Below, piece by piece: positions 25,396 through 33,860 of a DNA stretch of 41,255 nt. Location: positions 1 through 41,255 of the forward strand of contig CAKQEI010000010.1 in NCBI GenBank assembly GCA_934230115.1, in the 5' to 3' direction. The notes below the pieces were generated by a model, which worked only from the letters and a program-made list of their open reading frames with translations, was not told where the DNA came from and searched no databases. Source of the DNA: an uncultured Prevotella sp. Its GTDB lineage: Bacteria; Bacteroidota; Bacteroidia; Bacteroidales; Bacteroidaceae. Position 1 is the first letter of the stretch, and the number at the start of each line of letters is the position of its first letter. The position numbers and the translations under genes were made by a program.

Positions 25396-26442
25396 ATGCG
25401 AAATTTAAAGAAAAACATAATAGGGGTAGTGGCTGTAATAATGGCCACCATCTCCTTATGCAGCTGCTACCATGCCACGACGCGCCACCACGACGCCTAC
25501 GTGGCTCAGCCGTCGGCTCCATACTCCGACAGCCAGGTGGCCGACTCCGACTCCACCGCATACGACAACATGAACGCGTTCTACAACACCCACCACTACC
25601 GACAGAACTACAACTTTGTGGTGAAAGCCGACTCGCTTGCGTTGCTCCGCCAACAGCCTGAAGAGCTGCTCAACGGTCTGCCTACCGATTCTTTCTACGT
25701 GAAGAAGGGCAACCATATTGTTGTGGTAGACATCCGACTGCTTAAGAACGATGCTGTGGATTCGGTGTGGGTGCAGGTGGCACGCGACCAGCACACGTTC
25801 GGATGGGTGCACGAGAGCCGTCTGCTGCCGTCGGTTGTGCCCGACGACCCGATTTCGCAGTTCATATCCACATTCTCCGACATCCATCTGCTCGTTTTCC
25901 TTATTATCATCAGCGTGATAGCCGTGAGCTATCTCGTCCACAGCATCATGCAGAAGCGCGTGAAGGCGGTACACTTCAACGACATCGACTCCTTCTACCC
26001 TACTCTGCTCGCACTCTCTGTGGCCACATCAGCCACATTCTATTCGAGCATTCAGATGTTTGCCCCCGAGACGTGGCGTCATTTCTACTATCATCCGTCG
26101 CTCAATCCGTTTGCCGTGCCTCCTATCCTTTCGATATTCCTCGCCTCGGTTTGGGCTATGGTGATAATGTCGATAGCTACGGTGGATGATGTGCTGAAAA
26201 AGCTCTCCACTTCCCACGCCACGCTCTATCTGTGTGGCTTGGGAGCAGTATGCGCCGCCAACTATATCATATTCAGCATTACAACGCTCTATTATTTGGG
26301 CTACGCCTTGCTCGTGGCTTATTTCTACTTTGCTATAAAACGTTATGCCGACAAAAACTTCTTCAGATATGTGTGCGGAAACTGTGGGGCGAAAATGAAG
26401 AGAAAAGGACGATGTGAGAAATGCGGGGCGATAAATGACTAA
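25396..26442 (+). CDS. Zinc-ribbon membrane lipoprotein, unrecognised
   Basis: A 348-residue protein. A signal peptide with a lipobox-like SLCSC ends near residue 24, then a His/Tyr-rich exported part. An SH3-like segment (KKGNHIVVVDIRLL...WVQVARDQHTFGWVHESRLLPS) at about 105-155 resembles bacterial SH3. Four or five hydrophobic segments follow from residue 168 on. The C terminus is a C4 zinc ribbon, VCGNCGAKMKRKGRCEKCGA. The mixture suggests an envelope sensor or assembly protein with a cytoplasmic zinc ribbon, but the function is unknown. It begins 35 bases after the U32 gene and may be cotranscribed with it. Confidence 0.75.
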   Translation: MRNLKKNIIGVVAVIMATISLCSCYHATTRHHDAYVAQPSAPYSDSQVADSDSTAYDNMNAFYNTHHYRQNYNFVVKADSLALLRQQPEELLNGLPTDSFYVKKGNHIVVVDIRLLKNDAVDSVWVQVARDQHTFGWVHESRLLPSVVPDDPISQFISTFSDIHLLVFLIIISVIAVSYLVHSIMQKRVKAVHFNDIDSFYPTLLALSVATSATFYSSIQMFAPETWRHFYYHPSLNPFAVPPILSIFLASVWAMVIMSIATVDDVLKKLSTSHATLYLCGLGAVCAANYIIFSITTLYYLGYALLVAYFYFAIKRYADKNFFRYVCGNCGAKMKRKGRCEKCGAIND

Positions 26443-26452
26443 AAATAACGTA

Positions 26453-26537
26453 TAATGGACGTATAATTTTTCAAACGCATATTTTTGACGTTAAAATTAT
26501 ACGTCAATTACATGATTGAAATATTACACGTCCATTA
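26453..26537. repeat. Two mutually exclusive inverted repeats between convergent genes
   Basis: GACGTATAATTTT (26458-26470) pairs with AAAATTATACGTC (26493-26505). TAATGGACGT (26453-26462) pairs with ACGTCCATTA (26528-26537). The left arms overlap by five bases, so only one hairpin can form fully at a time. The rest of the gap shows ACATGATTG/ACATGACTG direct copies. Confidence 0.85.
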
Positions 26538-26558
26538 CATGACTGATTTATTAAACGA

Positions 26559-27011
26559 CTACAACACAAACGATGCCCCATAAACCAGCAACAGATACCT
26601 AATGAACTTTCCGATGCTGATGCTTGTGATTGAGATGACGATGTTTGCCTTCATCAATCCGAGCAATATCGTTATGGCACTTCCAAGAATTGGCAGGAAG
26701 GCGAAGAATCCCATCCAGGCTCCACGGCCACCCACAAAACGCTGCGCCTTGTCGAGGCTTTCTTTCTTGACATGCAGATAGCGTTCTATCCACTCAAGAC
26801 GTCCCATACGCCCGATGCCATAGTTGAACATTGAGCCGAGCACATTGCCGATAGTGCCATAGACGATAAGAGGCAAAGGGTCGAGACCAGCAGCCTGCAA
26901 ACCCACCATCACAGCCTCACTACTAAACGGGAAAAAGCTGCCCGCAAAGAAAGCGGATACGAGCATTCCCCAATAACCCCAGTCAATCAGAAAATTCAGA
27001 ATGGCATCCAT
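26559..27011 (-). CDS. YqaA-family membrane protein
   Basis: A small DedA-superfamily member of the YqaA type, 150 residues from the ATG at 27011; the frame is open four codons further up to a TTG that I do not favour. Hydrophobic segments surround FFAGSFFPFSSEAVMVGLQ and FFAFLPILGSAITILLGLMKAN, matching the two re-entrant motifs of the superfamily but without the strong Arg of true DedA. Its start codon lies inside the end of the membrane gene upstream (16-base overlap), which indicates translational coupling. A longer DedA protein is at 11200, so this is the second member in the window. Confidence 0.85.
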   Translation of the reverse strand: MDAILNFLIDWGYWGMLVSAFFAGSFFPFSSEAVMVGLQAAGLDPLPLIVYGTIGNVLGSMFNYGIGRMGRLEWIERYLHVKKESLDKAQRFVGGRGAWMGFFAFLPILGSAITILLGLMKANIVISITSISIGKFIRYLLLVYGASFVL

Positions 27012-27928
27012 AGGTTGACACAAGTTATTATTAATGCCACCACAAGCATTACGTAGAACGAAATGTTTGTTATGAACGTATTGGTGAGAGCTATATAATG
27101 GCCTATCATTGGCGACGTGCTGACGATGAGCAACGCAAGGAGATAGTCGATATGCTGGGGCTGGAGAATCATGAAGACTATTGCAGCCAAGGCTAATACC
27201 GAGAATATCTCAAACAACATTCGTGTGCGAATCTTGTCCTTGTAGTTGTTCAGACGGAAATGTATCATGCCTACCACAGCCAGAATGGCCACATAGGCTG
27301 CCGTCAAGATATGCGACACTGGCATGTCCATCCATCCGAGCACGGGCCCAAACTGGGCTATCTGCAAGAAATGGTCGAGCAAGGAGTCAACATCGTCGAT
27401 GTAGAGATAATAGGCCACCATAAACCAATAAGGCACCAACAAACCGAACAACGACGACACGAAAGCTCGGAAACTGCGCACCATAAGATTGGTGCAAAGC
27501 AGAACCCACACTACGGGCACAAAGAAGAGTATCTGAACAAACATTGTGCTCGCTATGCCCAACATCAGGAAGGCATAAAACACACGACCCATGGCTCTAT
27601 TATCTTGATACGCACTAAAAAGGAACAGATAGAAAGCTATGAAACATGCCTGAACTATGCCACAACGTACGTCTACAACAAGGTATTGCGACATTACCGC
27701 CAACACAAGAAACGAGCACGACACCATACGGCTGTAGATGCGTATGAGGGCGTTGACATTGTTCAGCTCCATCATCAAGAACGACGACACGGCAAGCAAC
27801 ACAAACTGCACCCACAACTGCTCGGTGAACAATCCTCCAAGAGCACACACGGCAAAGGCATAGACTCCTGTCACGGGCAAGGCTATGCGACTCTCGGCTA
27901 CACGGTTTTGAAATCTCTTTACTATCAT
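26996..27928 (-). CDS. Polytopic membrane protein, unrecognised
   Basis: A 310-residue integral membrane protein with about nine hydrophobic segments from residue 17 to the C terminus and no sizeable soluble domain. Conserved-looking features are EQLWVQFVLLAVSSFLMMELNNVNAL near 36-60 and the DNRAMGR turn. The pattern reminds me of uncharacterised Bacteroidetes membrane proteins of the DUF6427 type, but I would not name it. It overlaps the YqaA-like gene downstream, suggesting a pair working together in the inner membrane. Confidence 0.75.
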   Translation of the reverse strand: MIVKRFQNRVAESRIALPVTGVYAFAVCALGGLFTEQLWVQFVLLAVSSFLMMELNNVNALIRIYSRMVSCSFLVLAVMSQYLVVDVRCGIVQACFIAFYLFLFSAYQDNRAMGRVFYAFLMLGIASTMFVQILFFVPVVWVLLCTNLMVRSFRAFVSSLFGLLVPYWFMVAYYLYIDDVDSLLDHFLQIAQFGPVLGWMDMPVSHILTAAYVAILAVVGMIHFRLNNYKDKIRTRMLFEIFSVLALAAIVFMILQPQHIDYLLALLIVSTSPMIGHYIALTNTFITNISFYVMLVVALIITCVNLWMPF

Positions 27929-27958
27929 TTATGGATTGATTAAATCGAAATATTTAAC

Positions 27959-28165
27959 TTTCGCAAGTAGCCAATAGACTTTATGTTGAATACTTAGCAG
28001 CAAAGCATTTGGCTTGAAATTCTCCAACTTCTTATATCTCGTGAAATTCTACACTTGCGAAAATATAAGGATGATATAGGACTTAAAAAAACTAAGAACT
28101 AAAAATCATGACTTGCCTTATTGCGCCTTTCAGCTGCAAAACCATAATTCTTAGTCCTTAGTTCT
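27959..28165. repeat. Two inverted repeats in the gap after purD's end
   Basis: The 294-base gap between the membrane-protein gene (starting at 27928) and the end of purD holds no gene. TTTCGCAAG (27959-27967) pairs with CTTGCGAAA (28054-28062). Further on, AACTAAGAACTAAAAATCATG (28090-28110) pairs imperfectly with 28143-28165, whose units are CTTAGTC-CTTAGTT. Both flank AT-rich DNA. Confidence 0.7.
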
Positions 28166-28222
28166 ATTCTGCTCACCCTAAGCCAGCATCACTCCGAACA
28201 TCGGATGAGCCTGTTTTTTTTC

Positions 28223-29491
28223 TTACAAGTCCTGACCAATGTCGCGACGGAAGTACTTGCCCTCGAACTCAATCTTGCGGGCTTCCTCAAACGACTTAGC
28301 AAGAGCCTCAGCCTTGTCCTTGCCATAAGAGCTGACAGCAATCACACGACCGCCATTGGTCACTACGTTGCCATCCTTCATGGCTGTGCCTGAGTGGAAC
28401 ACAACAGAACCTTCCACCTTGTCGAGACCATCAATTACGAAGCCTTTCTTGTAGGCCTCGGGATAGCCACCGCTCACGAGCATCACGCAAACAGCTGCGC
28501 GTGGGTCGAACTCAATCGCACGCTTGTCGAGGTCGCCAGCGGCTACTCCCTCAAAGAGGTCCATGATGTCGCTCTTAAGGCGAAGCATCACGCTCTCGGT
28601 CTCGGGGTCGCCCATACGGCAGTTGTACTCGATAACCATTGGCTCGCCCTCGACATTGATGAGTCCGAAGAAGATAAAGCCCTTGTAGTCGATGCCTTCC
28701 TCGGCGAGTCCGTCTACTGTAGGACGGATGATGCGGTCGTCAACCTTCTTCATCCAAGCCTCATCGGCAAAAGGAACTGGAGTAACGCTACCCATACCGC
28801 CTGTGTTCAAACCGGTATCGTGCTCGCCAATGCGCTTATAGTCCTTAGCCTCGGGCAGAATCTTGTAGTTCTTGCCGTCGGTCAACACAAATACTGAGCA
28901 CTCTATGCCGCTGAGGAACTCCTCGATAACGACACGTGCCGAAGCATTACCAAACATTCCACCAAGCATATCCTTGAGTTCCTTCTTTGCCTCCTCAAGA
29001 GTGGGGACGATAAGCACGCCCTTGCCTGCGCACAAACCGTCGGCCTTGAGCACGTAAGGAGCCTTGAGAGTCTCAAGGAACTTGAGTCCCTCATCGAGTG
29101 TCGTGCCGTCGAATGTCTCATACTTGGCTGTGGGGATGTTGTGGCGCATCATGAAACGCTTGGCAAAATCCTTGCTGCCTTCAAGCACGGCACCAGCCTT
29201 TGACGGACCAATAACCGGAATATTCTTGGTGCGCTCGTCGTTGCGGAAGTCGTCATAAACTCCCTTCACCAATGGGTCTTCAGGACCAACAACCACCATG
29301 TCGACGCCATTCTCAACGCAGAACTGCTTCAAAGCCTCGAAGTCATCGGCCTTGATAGCCACATTCTCGCCTACCTCTGCCGTTCCGGCGTTACCGGGAG
29401 CAATGAAAAGTTTTTCACACTTGTCGCTCTGAGCGATCTTCCATGCCAAGGCGTGCTCTCTGCCGCCGCTTCCCAACAAAAGAACTTTCAT
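28223..29491 (-). CDS. purD: Phosphoribosylamine--glycine ligase
   Basis: It ligates glycine to phosphoribosylamine with ATP in purine synthesis. The 422 residues match PurD. The start is the family's [19 protein letters not shown]. The ATP-grasp core carries [24 protein letters not shown] and [15 protein letters not shown], with the C-terminal ligand-binding strands [15 protein letters not shown]. No other purine gene is in the window, so it is unlinked. A GC palindrome separates it from the upstream DPP IV gene on the same strand. Confidence 0.96.
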   Translation of the reverse strand: MKVLLLGSGGREHALAWKIAQSDKCEKLFIAPGNAGTAEVGENVAIKADDFEALKQFCVENGVDMVVVGPEDPLVKGVYDDFRNDERTKNIPVIGPSKAGAVLEGSKDFAKRFMMRHNIPTAKYETFDGTTLDEGLKFLETLKAPYVLKADGLCAGKGVLIVPTLEEAKKELKDMLGGMFGNASARVVIEEFLSGIECSVFVLTDGKNYKILPEAKDYKRIGEHDTGLNTGGMGSVTPVPFADEAWMKKVDDRIIRPTVDGLAEEGIDYKGFIFFGLINVEGEPMVIEYNCRMGDPETESVMLRLKSDIMDLFEGVAAGDLDKRAIEFDPRAAVCVMLVSGGYPEAYKKGFVIDGLDKVEGSVVFHSGTAMKDGNVVTNGGRVIAVSSYGKDKAEALAKSFEEARKIEFEGKYFRRDIGQDL

Positions 29492-29527
29492 CTCTTAAAT
29501 TGTTTTTATGTTAAACAGTAGCCCCAC

Positions 29528-29564
29528 CCACTTACCCCTTCCTCCGCAGGGAGGGGATAAGTGG
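29528..29564. repeat. GC-rich palindrome upstream of purD
   Basis: CCACTTACCCCTTCCT (29528-29543) pairs with AGGGAGGGGATAAGTGG (29548-29564) around CCGC, with one bulge and one mismatch. The core shares CCGCAGGGAGGGGA with the copy after metA. Confidence 0.82.
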
Positions 29565-29608
29565 AATGTGTTGCCGCTTGAGTTTTTTGATATTAATTAT
29601 GTTTGGCC

Positions 29609-31831
29609 TTACTTCAAATAGTCAAAGAAATACTGACTTATGCGCTCATGCAAATGAGTGCTCTGGTGTCCACGCATATTGTGCGGCTCGCCCGGATAGA
29701 CGAAGAAGTCTGGCTGTGTGCCAGCTGCAATACAAGCCTTGATGAATGTGAGGCAATGCTGCGGCACTACAGTAGCGTCGTTGTCGCCTGTGATAATCTG
29801 CAACTTGCCCTTGAGGTCCTTGGCCTTGTAGAGCAACGATGTCTTCTTGTAGCCCTCGGGGTTGGTCTGAGGAGTGTCCATATAGCGTTCGCCATACATC
29901 ACCTCGTACCAATGCCAGTCGATAACCGGACCGCCTGCTACGCCAACCTTGAATACGTCGGGATAGTTGGTCATGAGCGAGATGGTCATGAATCCGCCGA
30001 AGCTCCAGCCGTGCACACCAATGCGGTCTGCATCAACGTAGGGAAGGCTCTTCAGGTATTCCACACCCTTCATCTGGTCCTTCATCTCCTCCTGGCCGAG
30101 CTGACGGAATGTAGCCTGCTCAAACGCCTTGCCACGGTTCTCCGAACCACGGTTGTCGAGAATGAAGAGCAGATAGCCGTTCTGCGCCATATAGGTCTCC
30201 CATGAGCGTGAGGAGTAGTGCCAGCGTGCGTCAACGTTATGGGCATGAGGACCACCGTATACATATACTATAGTAGGATACTTCTTCTTGGGGTCGAAGT
30301 TTGTAGGCTTCACCATGCGCCAGTATAGGTCGGTCTCGCCGTCGGCTGCCTTAACAGTTCCGCAAGAATACTCTGGCACATTATATCCCTTCCAAGGGTC
30401 CTCGGCACGGAAATAGCTGAACTTCTTGCCATTCTCCGTGTTCACAATAGCGATGTTGTTGGGCACATTAGGCGAAGAGTATTTGTCGAAGATGAACGCT
30501 CCGCTCTCGCTCAGCATACCATTGTGCCATCCGTCGCCAGTCTCGTCAACACGTGTGCGCTTGCCAGTCTTTACATCCACGGCAAAGAGGTTGCGCTGTA
30601 TTGGACTAATCTCGTTGGAAGCGATGATGATGCTTTTGCGCTTGGTGTTGAAGCCGAGCACGTCAAGAACCACCCACTTGCCCTGAGTGAGCTGCTTTAT
30701 TTCGAGCGACTCTGTGTTGTGAGCCATGCGGCTGCCGTGCTTGCCGAGAGTGCAGAGGTAGAGGTGGTTGTAGCCATCCTTCTGGCTCTGCATAATGAAC
30801 TGGCTATTGTCCCAAGGCAAGAACACGATAGGATGCTGCGGCTCAACATATTTCTCGTCGGTCTCGCGATAGAGCTCGCCTGTCTTCTCGCCTGTTTTGG
30901 CGTCGTAGCTCACGAGGCGGCAGTCGTTCTGGTCGCGGTTAAGCTCGAACATATAGATGGTCTTGTCGTCCGGACTCCATGAGATATTTGTGAAATAGCG
31001 GTCCTTCGGGTCGCCTGCCTTCAAATAAACTGTCTTGCCCGTAGCCGAGTCGAACACGCCTACAGTAACCTCGTGCGAGGTCTCGCCAGTCATAGGATAT
31101 TTGTCGGGAGCTGCTATTGCGCTGCAAGTCTGAGTTTCAGGATGATTGAAATAGTCTATCTCAGGAATCTTCACCTGCGGATAGTCCACCACCATCGACT
31201 GGTCCATGCGGTAGAAAGCGAGTTTTGTGCCGTCGTTGCTGAAGAATGTGCCTTTGTGGATGCCAAACTCATCACGGTGAACACTCTGTCCGTAGACAAT
31301 CTCGCGTGAGCCATCCTTAGAGAGCTGCCACTCCTTCATGCCAAGACGCAAGAAGAGGTTCTTGCCACGGAGAATGGCCATAGCCCCACTCTTGTTGTTG
31401 CTCTCAAGCAGGTTGTCGCCATCGGCTATCTCTGTCTCGCTCACGAGGCTGTGCTTCTTGAAGTCAACGGTATAGATGTTAGCTCCGTCGCGCAAAACCA
31501 CCACCGACTTGTCGGCATATGGGAACTGAGCGCCACCAAGCGAGTTCACCTTTATTGAACGTGTAGGAGCAATCCACTGGTTCACCTCGCTCTTGTCGAA
31601 GAGCTTTGTCTCCTTACCGTTGGTTTTGTTCACGAGATAGCAGGCATCGCCTTCAAGACGCACCAACTGGTCGCCCCACCATGTGCAGTAGCGCGACTGC
31701 GGAATCATGTTGTAGTAATTGTGTCCACCGAAGTTCAAGTCTTCAAGGGTGAACTCCTTCAGCTGCTGCGCACCCACAGTGAGCGACGCCAGCAAGCCAA
31801 AGAGCAGAGTTGATAGATACTTAATCTTCAT
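29609..31831 (-). CDS. Dipeptidyl peptidase IV-type S9 serine peptidase, exported
   Basis: A 740-residue exported peptidase that removes N-terminal dipeptides, usually X-Pro. The signal peptide is MKIKYLSTLLFGLLASLTVGA. An eight-bladed propeller precedes the alpha/beta-hydrolase domain, where the triad is Ser610 in GWSFGG, Asp685 in GDNDATV, and His717 in EPHNMRG. The frame is open further upstream, but those 92 codons are a shadow of the methyltransferase tail; the ATG at 31831 overlaps the end of that gene by 11 bases, suggesting coupling. DPP IV-type enzymes are common in Prevotella, which feed on peptides. Confidence 0.94.
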   Translation of the reverse strand: MKIKYLSTLLFGLLASLTVGAQQLKEFTLEDLNFGGHNYYNMIPQSRYCTWWGDQLVRLEGDACYLVNKTNGKETKLFDKSEVNQWIAPTRSIKVNSLGGAQFPYADKSVVVLRDGANIYTVDFKKHSLVSETEIADGDNLLESNNKSGAMAILRGKNLFLRLGMKEWQLSKDGSREIVYGQSVHRDEFGIHKGTFFSNDGTKLAFYRMDQSMVVDYPQVKIPEIDYFNHPETQTCSAIAAPDKYPMTGETSHEVTVGVFDSATGKTVYLKAGDPKDRYFTNISWSPDDKTIYMFELNRDQNDCRLVSYDAKTGEKTGELYRETDEKYVEPQHPIVFLPWDNSQFIMQSQKDGYNHLYLCTLGKHGSRMAHNTESLEIKQLTQGKWVVLDVLGFNTKRKSIIIASNEISPIQRNLFAVDVKTGKRTRVDETGDGWHNGMLSESGAFIFDKYSSPNVPNNIAIVNTENGKKFSYFRAEDPWKGYNVPEYSCGTVKAADGETDLYWRMVKPTNFDPKKKYPTIVYVYGGPHAHNVDARWHYSSRSWETYMAQNGYLLFILDNRGSENRGKAFEQATFRQLGQEEMKDQMKGVEYLKSLPYVDADRIGVHGWSFGGFMTISLMTNYPDVFKVGVAGGPVIDWHWYEVMYGERYMDTPQTNPEGYKKTSLLYKAKDLKGKLQIITGDNDATVVPQHCLTFIKACIAAGTQPDFFVYPGEPHNMRGHQSTHLHERISQYFFDYLK

Positions 31832-33359
31832 CGTCAAATTTATTATTACTGAAACCTTTGCCACCCTTACGGTCGCCTTTAAATCCCTTGCCAAAGCCCT
31901 TGTCGTCGCGTCCGCGTGAGAACGACTTATCGTCGCGCTTGCCTCCGAACGACTTGCCTCCGCGCTTGCCAAACGATTTGTCGTCGTCGCGGTCGAAACG
32001 CTTGCCGCCAAACGACTTGCCGCCACGCTTTCCGCCTTCGTTGTCGTCGCGGTCCTTGCGGCGTTCCATCGAGCGGAACTTGAACGAGCGGATGTCTGCC
32101 TCTGCATTCTCAGCGTCCTCGTCGAGACGCTTCTTGAACTCGCGGTTCTTCTTGAAGCGATGCTTCTCGGCCATCTGGCGCTTCTCCTCTTCGGTCTTCA
32201 CAACTCCACCCTCCTGACGGAATTCCTTCATTGTGCCGTCGAAGATACTATACTTGCGGAACTCACACTCCAACGAGCCGTTGAACACCGGAATCTTGAT
32301 AGACGGCTTCAAGCCGATAGCCTCGAAGCACTCCTGACGATAGCTCAGCACCCAAGCCTCGTTGCCCATGAAGGCATGCTTCAGGCGCTCGCCTATCATC
32401 TTGTAGGTGTTGAGCAGGTTGGGAGTAGAGATACGCTCGCCGTAAGGAGGATTCACCACGAGGATGCTCTTTTCAGCAGGCTTGGTGAAGTCCTTGAAGT
32501 CGGCACACTCAATAGTTATGTCATTTGTCAAGCCAGCGGCACGCACATTAAGGCGGGCTGTGTTCACGGCCTTCATGTCGATGTCGTAGCCATATATATG
32601 ATGTGTGAACTCACGCTCCTGCGAGTCGTCGTTGTAGATAGAGTCGAACAGCTCAGCATCGAAGTCGGGCCACTTTTCGAAAGCGAACTCCTTGCGGAAC
32701 ACACCCGGGCTCATATTGTGGGCTATGAGGGCAGCCTCAATGGCGAGAGTGCCTGAACCACACATTGGGTCGATGAAGTCGGTCTCGCCCTGCCAGCCTG
32801 TCATGAGAATCATGCCTGCTGCAAGCACCTCGTTGAGCGGAGCCTCCACCGACTCCTGACGGTAGCCACGGCGGTGGAGCGACTCGCCACTTGAGTCTAG
32901 CGACAATGTGGCAGCTGTCTCTGCAATATGAATATTCAGACGGATATCAGGGTTGCTCACCGAGATGTTAGGACGAGTGCCTGTCTTCTCGCGGAACTGG
33001 TCGACAATAGCGTCCTTCACCTTGTAAGTAACAAATCGCGAGTTGCGGAATTCCTCCGAGTAGACCACCGAGTCTACCGAGAAAGTCTTGCCCTTCTCGA
33101 TGTACTGGCTCCAGTCGATTTTCTTGATTTCCTCATACACATCATCGGCTGATGCAGCCTTGAAACTAGCGATAGGCTTAAGGATGCGAATGGCTGTGTG
33201 AAGCTGGAAATTAGCACGATACATCATTTCCTTGTCGCCAGTGAACGACACCATTCTTCGTCCTATCTGCACATTGTTGGCACCCATCTGGGTGAGTTCC
33301 TTTGCCAAGACGGGCTCCAGGCCCATGAATGTCTTGGCTATCAGTTCAAATTCATTCAT
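31821..33359 (-). CDS. THUMP-domain class I RNA methyltransferase, RlmL-like, with RG/FG-rich tail
   Basis: It probably methylates a guanine of 23S rRNA. The 512 residues start at the ATG at 33359 (MNEFELIAKTFMGLEP); an upstream in-frame TTG is less likely. THUMP is at about 40-160; the SAM-binding DPMCGSGTLAIEAA is near 205 and the NPPYGER catalytic loop near 307. From about 430 to the end is a low-complexity tail of KSFGGKR, FGKRGG and RDDK repeats, ending SNNKFDDED. That tail is much richer in Arg, Gly and Phe than other genes here. It is the second gene of an operon with the cysE remnant and DPP IV. Confidence 0.9.
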   Translation of the reverse strand: MNEFELIAKTFMGLEPVLAKELTQMGANNVQIGRRMVSFTGDKEMMYRANFQLHTAIRILKPIASFKAASADDVYEEIKKIDWSQYIEKGKTFSVDSVVYSEEFRNSRFVTYKVKDAIVDQFREKTGTRPNISVSNPDIRLNIHIAETAATLSLDSSGESLHRRGYRQESVEAPLNEVLAAGMILMTGWQGETDFIDPMCGSGTLAIEAALIAHNMSPGVFRKEFAFEKWPDFDAELFDSIYNDDSQEREFTHHIYGYDIDMKAVNTARLNVRAAGLTNDITIECADFKDFTKPAEKSILVVNPPYGERISTPNLLNTYKMIGERLKHAFMGNEAWVLSYRQECFEAIGLKPSIKIPVFNGSLECEFRKYSIFDGTMKEFRQEGGVVKTEEEKRQMAEKHRFKKNREFKKRLDEDAENAEADIRSFKFRSMERRKDRDDNEGGKRGGKSFGGKRFDRDDDKSFGKRGGKSFGGKRDDKSFSRGRDDKGFGKGFKGDRKGGKGFSNNKFDDED

Positions 33360-33393
33360 CTTTTTGATAAGCAATTATATATTTTTTCTTTGT

Positions 33394-33690
33394 TTATTCA
33401 AGTTTTTTATTCGAAATGAGTCCTGCCTGTATCTGTTGGCACAAAAGATGATAGAGACGCTCCACGTCTACACCAATATGATAATGAAGGGTTTGCAAAT
33501 TTACCGACGAGTTGCCGTAATATCCAGGAAAAAGGATAGCTCTTGACAACGCCACAATCTCTTCGAGGACAGTCCCCGAAGGCAATGGATTGCCGTCACG
33601 ATGCGGATGAAACAAGCCCTTAAACGATTGGGGCTCAGACAACTTGTCCACCGTTGAGGTGAGCGTTTGTGTCAAAGAATTTTCACTCAT
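33394..33690 (-). pseudogene. N-terminal remnant of serine acetyltransferase (CysE/EpsC type)
   Basis: The frame codes 98 residues from the ATG at 33690; an upstream extension to 33747 has no support. KGLFHPHRDGNPLPSGTVLEEIVALSRAILFPGYYGNSSVN and YHIGVDVERLYHLLCQQIQAGL are the N-terminal helical domain of Bacteroidetes serine acetyltransferases (about 300 residues). After QAGL the sequence becomes ISNKKLE and stops; the catalytic left-handed beta-helix is absent and only 34 bases remain before the methyltransferase. So the 3' two-thirds are gone. Whether the N-terminal domain alone is still made is unknown. It leads the operon and has the promoter. Confidence 0.8.
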
Positions 33691-33772
33691 CTGTTTCCTT
33701 TGTATATTCAAAAAGAGGTGTGCCGGCTTTGCAAACGCACGGCACATTATAATATTAAAACGTTTTAGACCA

Positions 33773-33802
33773 CAAAATTACAAATAAATATCTACAAACA
33801 AA
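33773..33802 (-). promoter_or_regulatory. Promoter of the cysE-remnant operon
   Basis: On the minus strand TAATTTTG (33773-33780) follows TTTG (33799-33802) by 18 bases. The leader holds a GTGCCG/CGGCAC hairpin. As the methyltransferase and DPP IV genes lie downstream with short or overlapping junctions, this may be their promoter. Confidence 0.5.
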
Positions 33803-33860
33803 CAGAAATCAGCAATTTATTGCGATTTTGGCGAAATAAAATTCTCTTGTCGCCCTGCAA

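Noticed and set aside
26996..27023. TTG start for the YqaA-like gene at 27023
   Set aside because: The ATG at 27011 gives the expected N terminus and a normal overlap with the upstream gene.
28190..28222. Possible purD terminator
   Set aside because: There is a short CCGA/TCGG hairpin but no T run after it on the minus strand.
31832..32107. Upstream extension of the DPP IV gene by 92 codons
   Set aside because: The extension is Arg/Ala/Ser-rich and is a shadow of the methyltransferase tail; the signal peptide starts at 31831.
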